64,000 nucleotides of DNA from Granulicella rosea (GTDB lineage: Bacteria > Acidobacteriota > Terriglobia > Terriglobales > Acidobacteriaceae), in assembly GCF_900188085.1 (NCBI RefSeq), contig NZ_FZOU01000005.1, forward strand, positions 248,001 through 312,000. Direction: 5' to 3'. Made by a program: the position numbers and the translations under genes. Below the pieces are notes generated by a model. It saw only the letters and a list, made by a program, of their open reading frames with translations. It had not been told where the DNA came from and did not search any database. This document shows, one piece after another, positions 6,181-15,981 of the stretch; positions within the stretch are counted from its first letter, which is position 1, and each line of letters starts with the position of its first letter.

Positions 6181-8570
6181 GACGTCTCCTTCTCCTGCTG
6201 ATGCTTGCCTGCGCGGGGCGCCTGTACGCCGATGCCGGGGTGTTGATTCCGCGCGATAAGCAGGCGCCGGACCCGGCGATTCTTTCGCTCGACGAGATGT
6301 CGGTCGAGGTGCTGATCGACAATGGCGACGCACGTGTGCGCATCGTGCAGATCTTCGCCAACCACACCAACCGTATCGAGGAGGGCACATACCAGTTCGC
6401 GCTGCCGACCGGCGCGACGGTGTCGGACTTCGGCGTGTGGGACGGGCCGACACGCATCCCCGCCGTGATCCTCGAACGCAAGCGCGCGCAGGAGGTTTAT
6501 GAACGCGCGCGTATGCAGGCGATCGATCCGGGCCTGCTGCAGATGGGCGAGAGCGACGACTCCGACCCGACGCGCACGGCGATCTTTACGGCGAAGATCG
6601 TGCCGATTCCCGCGTATGGAACCAAGCGGCTGGAGTTGGAGTATCACCAGCGAGTCACCGCGACCGACTTCAAGCAGGCGTTCGTGCTGCCGTTGAAGCC
6701 CGATGCAGGGCAGCAGCAGAAGGCCAGGCGCTTCAAGCTACTGGTTCAGTTACAATCCGCGCACGGAATCGAAGGCTTCCATTTCAATGGAAATCTCTAT
6801 CCGCTGAATGTAACCAAAAATGAAGCAAATAACGTGGCAGGCTTGTTTGAAGCGGAGAATGTGAGCTTCGACGAGGACTTCAATCTGACCTGGAGCCTGC
6901 CGAAGAGCGGCGCCGACAGGCTGGAGCTGCTGACGCATCGCGATCCGGCGCCTCCGCAGCCGCAGGCGGATGAGCACGCGCCGGTTCGTGCGGCGGCGCC
7001 GGAGCCGGATTTCTTCGAGGCGCAGATGCTGGTCGGCGCGGCTGCGGCGGCGACGCCGGCGGCCGGCGCCTCGCATACGCGCATCGTGCTCTTCGACAAC
7101 TCGATTTCGATGCAGTGGGAGAAGCTGGAGCGCAGCTATGCGGCGCTCGAAGCGGTGCTGCACGGCCTGCGTCCGGAGGACCATTTCAACCTGCTGCTCT
7201 TCAACCAGGACGTGACAAGCTTCAAGCCGCGGCCGATTCCGGCAAGTGCGGAGAATGTCCGGCAGGCGCTCGACTTTGTGCGGGCCAGCAAGCTGCGCGG
7301 CGGCACGGATCTGGCGAAGGCCTTCGCCGCGGGACTGGCGCAGAGCACCGAGGAGAACGGCTCGCTGGTGCTGCTGACCGATGGCGGCTCCGATCGTGGC
7401 GAGAGCATCGTGACGGCGAAGATCGCGGCGCGTTGCAATCAGCTTTGGAAGCAGAGCGCGCATCACCCCGGCGTGGATATCTTCGCCGTGGGCGACGATG
7501 CGAACCTGCCGCTGCTGCGGATCCTGGCGCGCAACGATGGCGTGCTCGAGTCGGTGAACTCGACGGAGCCTGCGGACTTCAAGCTGCAGTCGTTTCTCTC
7601 GAAGATGACGCACAGCCCGCTGGCGGGCGTGAAGCTGCGGACGACGGGCGGAACAAGCCTCGTCTATGCGCTCGACGAGAGCGTCTACCCGGGCTCGTTC
7701 GCGCAGTGGGTGGGGCAGTATCAACCTGGCGGCAAACTGCTCGAAGCAGAGGTGGCGGGCAGCCGCGACGGGGTCGCGTTCACGGCGAAGGCCTCGGCCG
7801 CGCTGCCTGCGGTCAACGCGGAGCATCCGCAGCTTCCGCGTCTGTGGGCGCAGGCGCGGGTGGATGCGCTGCTCGACCAGATCGCGCGCGAGGGCGAGAG
7901 CACGGCCGCGATCGACGAGATCATCAAGCTCTCTCGCCGTTACAAATTCGTGACGCCCTATACGAGCTTTCTCGCCGCGCCGCGCTCGCTGCTGCGTCCG
8001 CGGGTGATACGGCCGGGCGACCCGGTGCTGCGCGTGCGCACCGACCCGGCGATCACGTCGGTGATCGCGCTCTTTCCCTTCGGCCTGACCAAGCCGCTGC
8101 GGCGCCTGCCCTCCGAAGACTCTCAGGATCGCAACGCGAAGGCCGGCGACGACCCCGCGAATCACCTGTGGGAGACGCGTTTCCTCGCGCCGCCCGAGAT
8201 GAAGGACGGCACGTACAGCGTGCGCCTGATCCTGCGTGATACGCATGGCAATACCTATCGCGAGGCCAAGACGTTCGTGATCGCGAGCACGCCGCCGACG
8301 GTGAAGCTGCAGCTCTCGACCAGCCGCCTGCATCGCGGGCAGACGCTGACGATCAAGGCTGCGGCGAGCCAGTCCACACGCACGCTGACGGCGCATCTCG
8401 AAGGCCTCAACCCGATGCCGCTGCACTGGAGCAACGCGGCTGCGGCGAGTGTTGGAGAGCTGACGATTCCGCGCGATATGGCGATCGGACGCTACACGCT
8501 GACGGTGACGGCGGAGGATATCGCGCACAATCTCGGGACGCAGGAGGTGGTGGTCGATGTCCTCCCTTAG
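6177..8570 (+). CDS. Secreted VIT and von Willebrand A domain protein
   Basis: A 797-residue protein with a short signal peptide (RRLLLLLMLACAGRLYA). Residues about 25-150 form a VIT (vault/inter-alpha-trypsin) domain with YQFALPTGATVSDF and the typical RKRAQEVYERAR segment. A vWA domain follows from about 300, with MIDAS DNSIS near 306-310, GGTDLAKA near 375 and LLTDGGSD near 400. The C-terminal 250 residues look like beta-rich domains. VIT/vWA proteins in bacteria are usually exported or envelope-bound and bind proteins through a metal ion. Start overlaps the previous stop (ATGA), and its end overlaps the next gene by 14 bases, indicating translational coupling. Substrate and partner are not evident. 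Confidence 0.88.
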   Translation: MRRLLLLLMLACAGRLYADAGVLIPRDKQAPDPAILSLDEMSVEVLIDNGDARVRIVQIFANHTNRIEEGTYQFALPTGATVSDFGVWDGPTRIPAVILERKRAQEVYERARMQAIDPGLLQMGESDDSDPTRTAIFTAKIVPIPAYGTKRLELEYHQRVTATDFKQAFVLPLKPDAGQQQKARRFKLLVQLQSAHGIEGFHFNGNLYPLNVTKNEANNVAGLFEAENVSFDEDFNLTWSLPKSGADRLELLTHRDPAPPQPQADEHAPVRAAAPEPDFFEAQMLVGAAAAATPAAGASHTRIVLFDNSISMQWEKLERSYAALEAVLHGLRPEDHFNLLLFNQDVTSFKPRPIPASAENVRQALDFVRASKLRGGTDLAKAFAAGLAQSTEENGSLVLLTDGGSDRGESIVTAKIAARCNQLWKQSAHHPGVDIFAVGDDANLPLLRILARNDGVLESVNSTEPADFKLQSFLSKMTHSPLAGVKLRTTGGTSLVYALDESVYPGSFAQWVGQYQPGGKLLEAEVAGSRDGVAFTAKASAALPAVNAEHPQLPRLWAQARVDALLDQIAREGESTAAIDEIIKLSRRYKFVTPYTSFLAAPRSLLRPRVIRPGDPVLRVRTDPAITSVIALFPFGLTKPLRRLPSEDSQDRNAKAGDDPANHLWETRFLAPPEMKDGTYSVRLILRDTHGNTYREAKTFVIASTPPTVKLQLSTSRLHRGQTLTIKAAASQSTRTLTAHLEGLNPMPLHWSNAAAASVGELTIPRDMAIGRYTLTVTAEDIAHNLGTQEVVVDVLP

Positions 8571-11500
8571 GCTTTCCTCCATTAGACTGTCTTCTCTGAA
8601 GCGCTGGCGGTTCGATCATTGGAGCAAAGCCGCGGCTTCCGTCTGCGCGTCGCTGCTGATCTGCGCGACAGTCGAGGCGAGAGCCGATCTGCCGGGATGG
8701 ATGCAGCATGTGCTGGGCGCGAGCACGTTCGAAGCGGCGCTCTATCGCGCATTCGATCTGCCTGGCGTGAAGGTTTTATACCCGCGTCCGCCAAAGGAGG
8801 CGCAGGCGGAGTTGCAACGGCTGACTCAGGCGGATGCGAAGGCGGAGCTTTACACGCTGAAGGCTCTGACCGATGAGCAGGCGCTCGACTTTGGAGCGGC
8901 GGAGGCGGACTGGAAGACCTATGTCGCGAAGGCCGCGGATACCGGGGCCGCGAGGCTGCGGCTCGCCGATTATTACCATCGGCGGTTACAAATTCAGGAT
9001 GAGGCCAAGACGCTCGCCGAGGCCGCGAACGCACCGCCGGCCGCGGGGGAGCGGTTTACGCCGCCCGTCCGGCAGCGTTCGTGGACGACCTATGAACGGC
9101 TCCTGCGGCTGCTGGACGAGCAGGGGCCCGACCGCAATCCGGCGGCGATCGCCGAGGTGTACAAGCAGTGGATCATGCGTTATCCACTTCAGACGACGCT
9201 CTACGGGCGGCTGCTGCGCGTGCAGTTGGAGCGCAGGGACTATGCCGCCGCGGAGTCGGTGATTGCGCAGTATAGGCAGGCGCGCGCCGACGATGCGGTC
9301 TTCCCGATCAAGGCGACGGCGCTGGTGGAGTACACGCGCGGATCGCAGCAGAAGGCGCTTGAGGTCTACGACCGGAGCTTCCAGCCGCTGTGGCCGCAGG
9401 AGCTGGTGGAGTCGTATCTTTCGCTGCTGGAGGCGACGCGCCAGAAGCGCGCCTTCGTGGCCGATGCGCGTGCGCGGCTGGTGCGCAATCCCGACGACCT
9501 GAACGCGCTGGCGCGCATCGTCGTCGCGAATCGCGCACAGGGGCAGGCGGAGATCGATGCATGGCGCGAGGGCAAAGACGCGCGCCGGTCGCCGTGGAGC
9601 GCGGAGGAGCTGTACACGCTGGCGCGGCTGTGTGGAGATGGGCAGAATGTGCCGGAGGCGGCGCGCTTCTACTTCGCGCTGGCCAGTGCGCAGGGCAATC
9701 TCACGGGCGGGGAGAGCGCTGCGCAGGCGGGTACAGCCGCGCTGATTCACCTGCTGCTGAGCGCGCCGGAGCAGCCGATTGCGCTGGGCGGCGGCAACCT
9801 GAGCATGTATCGCGACATCGCGACGCTCGACCATGGGCCGGGCTATTGGAACGGTGTGTTGTCGCTCTGGTTGAACGGCGCGACGCCGGATTCGAGCTTT
9901 CACGACGAAGAGTTGAAGGCGCAGCCGTACTTTCATCGCACGAAGGCGGCTGAGCTGCTGGCGCAGTTCGACAAGCAGTTCCCGAATGCGCCGCAGCGCG
10001 CGGGGCTGCATGCGGAGCTGCTGCATGTCTACGCCAACTATGGCGAGACGGCCTTGACCATCGCCGCCGCGAAGGAGTTTCTCAGCGCGTTTCCAAAGGC
10101 CGAGGAGCGCACGGAGGTCTCGGGTCTGCTGGCCGACGCGTACGCGCGGAACAAGGACACGGCCAGCGAGTTCGCGCTCTACGATGCAATGCTTGCCGAG
10201 CTTGGCGCGAAGACGGCGGGCATGCCGCTGTCCTCGGCACAGCCCGCGGCTGCGGCGCCCGAGGAGTACACGGCCCCCGCCGCGACCGAGGCCGCCACGA
10301 CGACGAAACAGGCCGCGCCGCCGGCCTTCGAACTGAGCGGCATTGTCCCGGACGGTCTGCCTGTGTCGCTGCCCGCGGTGGAGTATGGGCAGACGCTCGA
10401 GCGCTACATCGGACGGCTGACCGCGCAGGGCAATCTGCCGAAGGCGCTGGAGGTGCTGCGCGCGCAGTTGGATCGCAACCCCGGGGATCCGCTGATCTAC
10501 GAGCGGCTGGCCGCGTTCCTGCAACAGAACAACCTGTATGCGCAGCAGGACGCGGTCTACAAGCTCGCCATCGACAAGTTCCAGGACGCGGGCTGGTACG
10601 ATAAGCTGGCGCGTCTCTACCTGCGCGAGAAGAAGCGCGAGGCCTTCGCCGATATCACGCGGCAGGTGACGCGCACCTTCGAGGGCACGGAGGTGGATCG
10701 CTTCTTCTCGCAGGTAGGGCAGGGCGGGCCGGATCTCTTCCTGCAGTTGAACCTGTACGCGGCCGAGCGCTTTCCGCATGATCTGACCTTCACGCGCAAT
10801 CTGCTTGCGGCGTATACATCGAAGCAGACCGGCAACGCCGCGGCCTGGGAAAAGCTGCTGCGTCAGCACTGGATGGACGCGGAGGATCTCCGCGCGGAGT
10901 TCTTCGAGTACCTGAGCCGCACGAACAAGCTCGACGCCGAGGTGGCGCAGTTGCGGCAACTGGCGCCGGCGCAGACGCCCGAGGCCAATCCCGCCGCCGC
11001 GCGCGAGCTGGCCGAGGCCTATCTGCAGAGCTCGCACTTCGAGCAGAGCGCGCCGCTGCTGGGCTCGCTGGCGGCGCTATACCCGGCGGACGCAACGATC
11101 GGCAATCGCGCGGCGAGCGTCTTTCGTTCGCTGGCTTACTACGATCCCTCAGCCACGGGCCGCGCGGTCGCGATCGAGACGAATCTGCTGCAGGCGAACC
11201 CCGGCGATACGACGCTGCTGGCCACGCTGGGCGATCTGCATGCGGAGCAGAAAGACGGCGGCGCCACGGACCTTGCGGCGGCCGCGCCCTACTGGCGCCG
11301 TATCCCGGCAGTGCACGCGGGCTCGCCCGAGGGGTATCTTGAAGCGGCGACGATCTTCTGGGACTACTTCCAGTTCGACGACGCGCTGGCGCAGATCGCC
11401 GCCGCGCGCACACGCTTTCACAACCCCGCGCTCTATGGCTATGAGGCCGGCGCGATCGACGAGGGCCGGCGCGAGATGCCCGCCGCCATCGCGGAGTATA

Positions 11501-14500
11501 CGGCTGCCGCGCTTGCATCGGATGAGCCCGCGCACGCGCGTCTTTTGACGCTTGCCCGGCGCAAGAGCACGCGTCCTCTGGTGGACGCGGCAACGGCCGC
11601 CGCGCTGGCTGCGCATCGCGATGCAACGGCTCTGAGCCTGCGCGCCGATGTCCTGGCAGCGCAGCGGCGCGATGCGGAGCTGCCTGCGCTTTTCGATCAG
11701 GCCATCGCGCATGCAACGACGGCGGCACAGGTGGAGGAACTCGCCACGCTCGCGCAGAGTCATGCGTTGACGCCGGTCTATGAACATGCGTTGGCCCGGC
11801 AGGCGGAGCTTGCCACGGATGGCGTGCAGAGCATCGAGCTGCAGTACACGCTCGCGCGTTCGTACGAGTCGCGACACGATGTGAAGTCCGCCACGCTGGT
11901 TATCGACAAGGTCTATCGCGCGAACCCGAAGATCCTCGGCGTGGTGCGCGCGACGACGGACTTCTACGACCGTACCGAGCAGCCGAAGCAGGCGATCGCC
12001 ACGTTGCTCGAAGCCGCGAAGGCCGCGAATCCAGAGTTCGCGGCGCAGTTCACACTCGAAGCCGCGGACAAGGCCAACACCGCGGGGGACACCGCGCAGG
12101 CGCGTACGCTGGCGACCGGCCTGCTGGCACAGGAGCCATACAATCCGCGTTATCTCGCGGTCATGGCGACGAGCTATGCGCGCGCCGGCGACGATGCCGG
12201 CCTGCGGGCGTTCTACGCGGCGAAGCTCGATGCGATCAAGACCGCGCCGATCGGTCGCGACGAACGCAGGCAGACGATGGTGATTCTGCGCCGCGGCCTC
12301 ATCCCCGCGCTGACCCGGCTGAAGGACTACGCGGGCGCGCTCGATCAGTACATCGCCATCATCTCGGCCTATCCCGAGGACAGCGGCACGACGCAGGTGG
12401 CGGCGCTCTATGCGCTGCGTTACAGCCGGCAGCAGCAGTTGCTCGACTTCCTGCGGACGACGTTGAAGGCCTCGCCGAGAGACAGCCGCTTCGCCATCCT
12501 GCTGGCGCAGGTGGAGACGACCTTCGAGGATCTGCCGGCAGCGGTGACGGCGTACTCGCAGGCCATTGCGATCCGCAAGGACCGCGTCGATCTTTACACC
12601 GCAAGGGCCGATCTGCTGGTCCGCCTCACTCGCCTGGATGAGGCGGCGGAGGATTATCAACGGCTCTACCTGCTGACCTACAAGGACCCGGCGTGGATGG
12701 TGCGGCTGGCGGAGCTGCGAGCGCGGCAGCAACGTCCCGCCGATGCGGTGAAGGCGCTGGAGACGGCGTGGATCACAGGCCGGCCCGTGGCCGCGGCGAA
12801 CTCGTTTACGGTGGCGGCGCAGTTGGAGCAGTGGAACCTGTTGAAGGAGGCGCGCACCTACGCGGAGCTGGGCGCCTCGCAGGCGGGCGACGATCTGCTG
12901 CTGGGCGCGAACGCCGCGACGTACGCGCGCATCCTGACGCGGGCGGGGCTTGCGGACAAGGCGTTGCGGACGCTTCTCGCGGCCTATCATGCGGCCGATA
13001 CGAGCGCGCTCTCGCCCGCCGTGCTGACCGCGCAGGCGGAGAAGGAGGGCGTCGCCTCGGTGACCGATGCGGAGTGGCGCAGGAACTTCGTGCAGTCGCG
13101 GCACGCGCAGTTGGATACGCAGCTCAGGCAGGGCGTCGACGCCATCGGAGCCGTGGTTCAGACGTACTTCACGCCGGAGCAGAAGCTCGCGTATGCGCAG
13201 ACGCTCGACGGGCTTCGCGCAACGCCCGCGCCTGGCGTGGACGGCCAGTTTCTGATCGGCGCGGCGGCTTCGGCGGGGCTGCGGGATCGCGAGGCGGACT
13301 GGCGGAAGCAGGCGTTGATGGCCTCGGCGTCAGGCTCCCACAATCTGGTCAACCTGCAGCCTTACACGGAGCTGCAGCGGTCGCGGCTGCAGTTCGCGGC
13401 GCTGGCGCAGACGCTCGAGGCGCTTGTCGCGACGCGTCCATCGGTGGAGAAGAACGCCATGCGCCAGACGGCTGCGGAGGCCTATCGCGACGCGGGCGAT
13501 GCCGGCGCGGAGCTGCGGCTGGACCGCGCGCTGGTGCAGAACGGCGATCCCAACGCACGCGAGCGATACTTTCGGCTGCTGCTGCAGCGCTCGCCAGCCT
13601 CGCTGACCGCGACCGCCGGGGGCAAGTACGGCGAGCTTGCGGATGCGGCGGCCAACTACGCGCTCGCACATGGCACGGACGCAGCGGCGCAGGCCGCGGT
13701 GGCGGCGCGCGCGGCCAATCTGCCGGCGTTGTGGCGTTCGGCGACGACCAGCCTGCTGGGGCTCTATCTGGTTGACTCCACGCCCGCCGTGAACGCGGCG
13801 TTTACTCAGAGCCTTGCCGACCGGAGCATCGGCGAACGGCTCGCCACACCGGTCGATGCGAAGACGAATCTGACCGGCAGGACGTGGTATTACTACGCGG
13901 GCCGTTACGGCGCGTATCGCATGGCCGTCACCAGCGCGGGCGATGCGGAGGACTTCCTGCCCGCCTCGCTCGAACGCAACCCGGAGTCGGCGCGCGGCTA
14001 TGCCGCGCTGGGGCGGACGTATGTCGAAGCGGGCAAGCTCGATGCCGGGCTGGGCGAGTTCGGCCATGCGCTGGAGCTCGACGCCGACCAGCCGCTCATG
14101 CACGATGAGATGGCTGCGGCGCTGTGGCGCGCGGGGCGCAAGGATGAGGCGATGGCGCAATGGCGACAGGCCTATGGCTCGTTGCTTGCGGTCGAAAACA
14201 AGGCCGCGCCGCCGGCGAGCTTCTGGTCGCAGTTCGGCAACATCACCGCGAACGTGGGGCGTCGTGGCCTCGCCGCGAAGCTGCGGCCGGAGATCGACGC
14301 GGTGATGACGCCGTATCTTTCTCGCAACGGCAGCTACCGTTCGAACGAGCTGCTGCGCGCCATCTATGAGGCCTCGGCGACGCCCGCGGAGGGTACTGCC
14401 TGGATTGCAGCGCTGGCGGTCGCGTCGAAGGATCCGGCTGGCATCCTGAACGATCTTGCCTTGTATAACCAAGTACACTGGCTGGCACCGCAGTCCGCCG

Positions 14501-15981
14501 AGACGTTGTTGATGCGGCTGATCGAGCTGACGCGCAGCCTTCCCGCAGCCTCGGAGGGCGGCTCGCGCGCGGACGACGTCGCCATGATCCAGCGTAAGCT
14601 GATGGCGCTTTATCTGGAGCAAAACGAGCTGGCGAAGGCCGCCGCGCTGCTCGATACCGTGTCTCCGGAGAAGGTAAAGACCTACGACTTCGACCAGTCT
14701 CGCATCGTGCTGGCGGCGCGTTCCGGTCGCCTGCCCGCGCTGCTGGATGCATGGCGCGCGCAGCCGGAGTCCGCGCCGGAGGAGCCGGTGTTCAACGGGG
14801 CGCTGCGTCAGCTCCAACGCGTAACGCCCGCCTACACGCCGGACGCTGCCGTGCTGCGTACGCTGGAGGAGTTCCTCTTCGCACGCAAGCAGCTTGCGAA
14901 CTCGCTGGCCGCGACTGACTTTCTCGCGCTGGCGGAGGCGCGGCTGAAGACCGGCGATCTGCCGGGCGCGCTCGACCTGCTGCACCGGCTGGCGCTGCGA
15001 CCGGCGGACGGCGCCGATCCCTACGCCAACCTTGACTCCGCCGCGGCGCTGCTGGAGTCGTCGCAGCAGCCTGCGGCGGCGATTCCGTTCCTCGCGACAC
15101 TTTCGCGGAGCGTGCCTTGGAACGCTAGCCTGCGCAGCCGGCTCGCGCTGGCGCAGCTTGCCGCCGGTCAGGACAGGGCGCAGGCGCAGGCCGCGCTGCT
15201 GGCCGTGGCTGCATCGTCGGACGCGCCCTACGCGCTGCGCCTCGCGGCGGCGAAGGCGTTGCCATCGGTCCAGACGGCCTCGCTTGGAAGTAAAGAGCTG
15301 GAGCTGCTGGCAGGGCGCAGCCACAGCGCCGATGCGGCCCGGCAGCCCTACTTTGCCGCAGCCAGATTCGCCGCTGCCGCCGACCCTGCGAACCGGGAGC
15401 AGGAGGCCGCGTTGCTGCGTGAGGCGATTGCAATCGACCCTGCATCGCCTGCTGCCGCACCGGCGCATCTGCGGCTGTTTGTGGTCGAAGCCGAGGCTGG
15501 ACAGACGCAGGCAGCACTGGCCGTCTTCGCCTCGTTGCAGACGATGCGCTCGCCCACCCAGGCGAGCACGCCCAGTGGCGCGGACGAGGCGTCGGCCGAC
15601 GCCGATGGGGCGGCGGAGGAACCGGAGGTCTCGGGTGAGCCCGGAGTCGCCGAGCTGCCGCCGCTGGCCGCCGACGAGCCCCTGGCCGCGCGGATTCACC
15701 TCGCGGAACTGCTGGCGAAGGTGCAGGAGGATGCGGGCGAGCCGGGCTTTGCGCTCGAGTATCTGCAGGCCGCTCTGCGGTTGGAGCCGGACGCAGCGCG
15801 CAAGGCCGAGCTGCGGCGCCGGTTCGACGCTCTGAATGCGGAGACGGTGCTCGAACAACGCAATGCCACGCGGCGGCCCACGATTCACGCAGCGCTCGAC
15901 CAGGCGAATCTCGTCCGGCCAAGGTTGACGCTGGCCGATCTGGCGCGCGAAGCCGCCGCCGGGATCAAGGAGGCGCCATGA
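8557..15981 (+). CDS. Giant exported TPR-repeat protein (2474 residues)
   Basis: An open frame of 2474 residues, preceded by a strong AGGAGG site within the end of the VIT/vWA gene. The N-terminus (residues about 20-45) has a hydrophobic stretch ending in ARA, a likely signal peptide. The body is built of helical repeats of TPR type: repeated segments such as NLPKALEVLRAQLDRNPGDP, SARGYAALGRTYVEAGKLDA and LAKAAALLDTVSPEKVKTYD recur along the whole length. Ala/Pro/Thr-rich linker near residue 565-590 and an acidic linker near 2345-2370 (ADADGAAEEPEVSGEP) divide it. I see no enzyme motif. It probably works as an extracytoplasmic scaffold for the neighbouring propeller and vWA proteins. The stop overlaps the next start (ATGA). 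Confidence 0.85.
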   Translation: MSSLRLSSIRLSSLKRWRFDHWSKAAASVCASLLICATVEARADLPGWMQHVLGASTFEAALYRAFDLPGVKVLYPRPPKEAQAELQRLTQADAKAELYTLKALTDEQALDFGAAEADWKTYVAKAADTGAARLRLADYYHRRLQIQDEAKTLAEAANAPPAAGERFTPPVRQRSWTTYERLLRLLDEQGPDRNPAAIAEVYKQWIMRYPLQTTLYGRLLRVQLERRDYAAAESVIAQYRQARADDAVFPIKATALVEYTRGSQQKALEVYDRSFQPLWPQELVESYLSLLEATRQKRAFVADARARLVRNPDDLNALARIVVANRAQGQAEIDAWREGKDARRSPWSAEELYTLARLCGDGQNVPEAARFYFALASAQGNLTGGESAAQAGTAALIHLLLSAPEQPIALGGGNLSMYRDIATLDHGPGYWNGVLSLWLNGATPDSSFHDEELKAQPYFHRTKAAELLAQFDKQFPNAPQRAGLHAELLHVYANYGETALTIAAAKEFLSAFPKAEERTEVSGLLADAYARNKDTASEFALYDAMLAELGAKTAGMPLSSAQPAAAAPEEYTAPAATEAATTTKQAAPPAFELSGIVPDGLPVSLPAVEYGQTLERYIGRLTAQGNLPKALEVLRAQLDRNPGDPLIYERLAAFLQQNNLYAQQDAVYKLAIDKFQDAGWYDKLARLYLREKKREAFADITRQVTRTFEGTEVDRFFSQVGQGGPDLFLQLNLYAAERFPHDLTFTRNLLAAYTSKQTGNAAAWEKLLRQHWMDAEDLRAEFFEYLSRTNKLDAEVAQLRQLAPAQTPEANPAAARELAEAYLQSSHFEQSAPLLGSLAALYPADATIGNRAASVFRSLAYYDPSATGRAVAIETNLLQANPGDTTLLATLGDLHAEQKDGGATDLAAAAPYWRRIPAVHAGSPEGYLEAATIFWDYFQFDDALAQIAAARTRFHNPALYGYEAGAIDEGRREMPAAIAEYTAAALASDEPAHARLLTLARRKSTRPLVDAATAAALAAHRDATALSLRADVLAAQRRDAELPALFDQAIAHATTAAQVEELATLAQSHALTPVYEHALARQAELATDGVQSIELQYTLARSYESRHDVKSATLVIDKVYRANPKILGVVRATTDFYDRTEQPKQAIATLLEAAKAANPEFAAQFTLEAADKANTAGDTAQARTLATGLLAQEPYNPRYLAVMATSYARAGDDAGLRAFYAAKLDAIKTAPIGRDERRQTMVILRRGLIPALTRLKDYAGALDQYIAIISAYPEDSGTTQVAALYALRYSRQQQLLDFLRTTLKASPRDSRFAILLAQVETTFEDLPAAVTAYSQAIAIRKDRVDLYTARADLLVRLTRLDEAAEDYQRLYLLTYKDPAWMVRLAELRARQQRPADAVKALETAWITGRPVAAANSFTVAAQLEQWNLLKEARTYAELGASQAGDDLLLGANAATYARILTRAGLADKALRTLLAAYHAADTSALSPAVLTAQAEKEGVASVTDAEWRRNFVQSRHAQLDTQLRQGVDAIGAVVQTYFTPEQKLAYAQTLDGLRATPAPGVDGQFLIGAAASAGLRDREADWRKQALMASASGSHNLVNLQPYTELQRSRLQFAALAQTLEALVATRPSVEKNAMRQTAAEAYRDAGDAGAELRLDRALVQNGDPNARERYFRLLLQRSPASLTATAGGKYGELADAAANYALAHGTDAAAQAAVAARAANLPALWRSATTSLLGLYLVDSTPAVNAAFTQSLADRSIGERLATPVDAKTNLTGRTWYYYAGRYGAYRMAVTSAGDAEDFLPASLERNPESARGYAALGRTYVEAGKLDAGLGEFGHALELDADQPLMHDEMAAALWRAGRKDEAMAQWRQAYGSLLAVENKAAPPASFWSQFGNITANVGRRGLAAKLRPEIDAVMTPYLSRNGSYRSNELLRAIYEASATPAEGTAWIAALAVASKDPAGILNDLALYNQVHWLAPQSAETLLMRLIELTRSLPAASEGGSRADDVAMIQRKLMALYLEQNELAKAAALLDTVSPEKVKTYDFDQSRIVLAARSGRLPALLDAWRAQPESAPEEPVFNGALRQLQRVTPAYTPDAAVLRTLEEFLFARKQLANSLAATDFLALAEARLKTGDLPGALDLLHRLALRPADGADPYANLDSAAALLESSQQPAAAIPFLATLSRSVPWNASLRSRLALAQLAAGQDRAQAQAALLAVAASSDAPYALRLAAAKALPSVQTASLGSKELELLAGRSHSADAARQPYFAAARFAAAADPANREQEAALLREAIAIDPASPAAAPAHLRLFVVEAEAGQTQAALAVFASLQTMRSPTQASTPSGADEASADADGAAEEPEVSGEPGVAELPPLAADEPLAARIHLAELLAKVQEDAGEPGFALEYLQAALRLEPDAARKAELRRRFDALNAETVLEQRNATRRPTIHAALDQANLVRPRLTLADLAREAAAGIKEAP

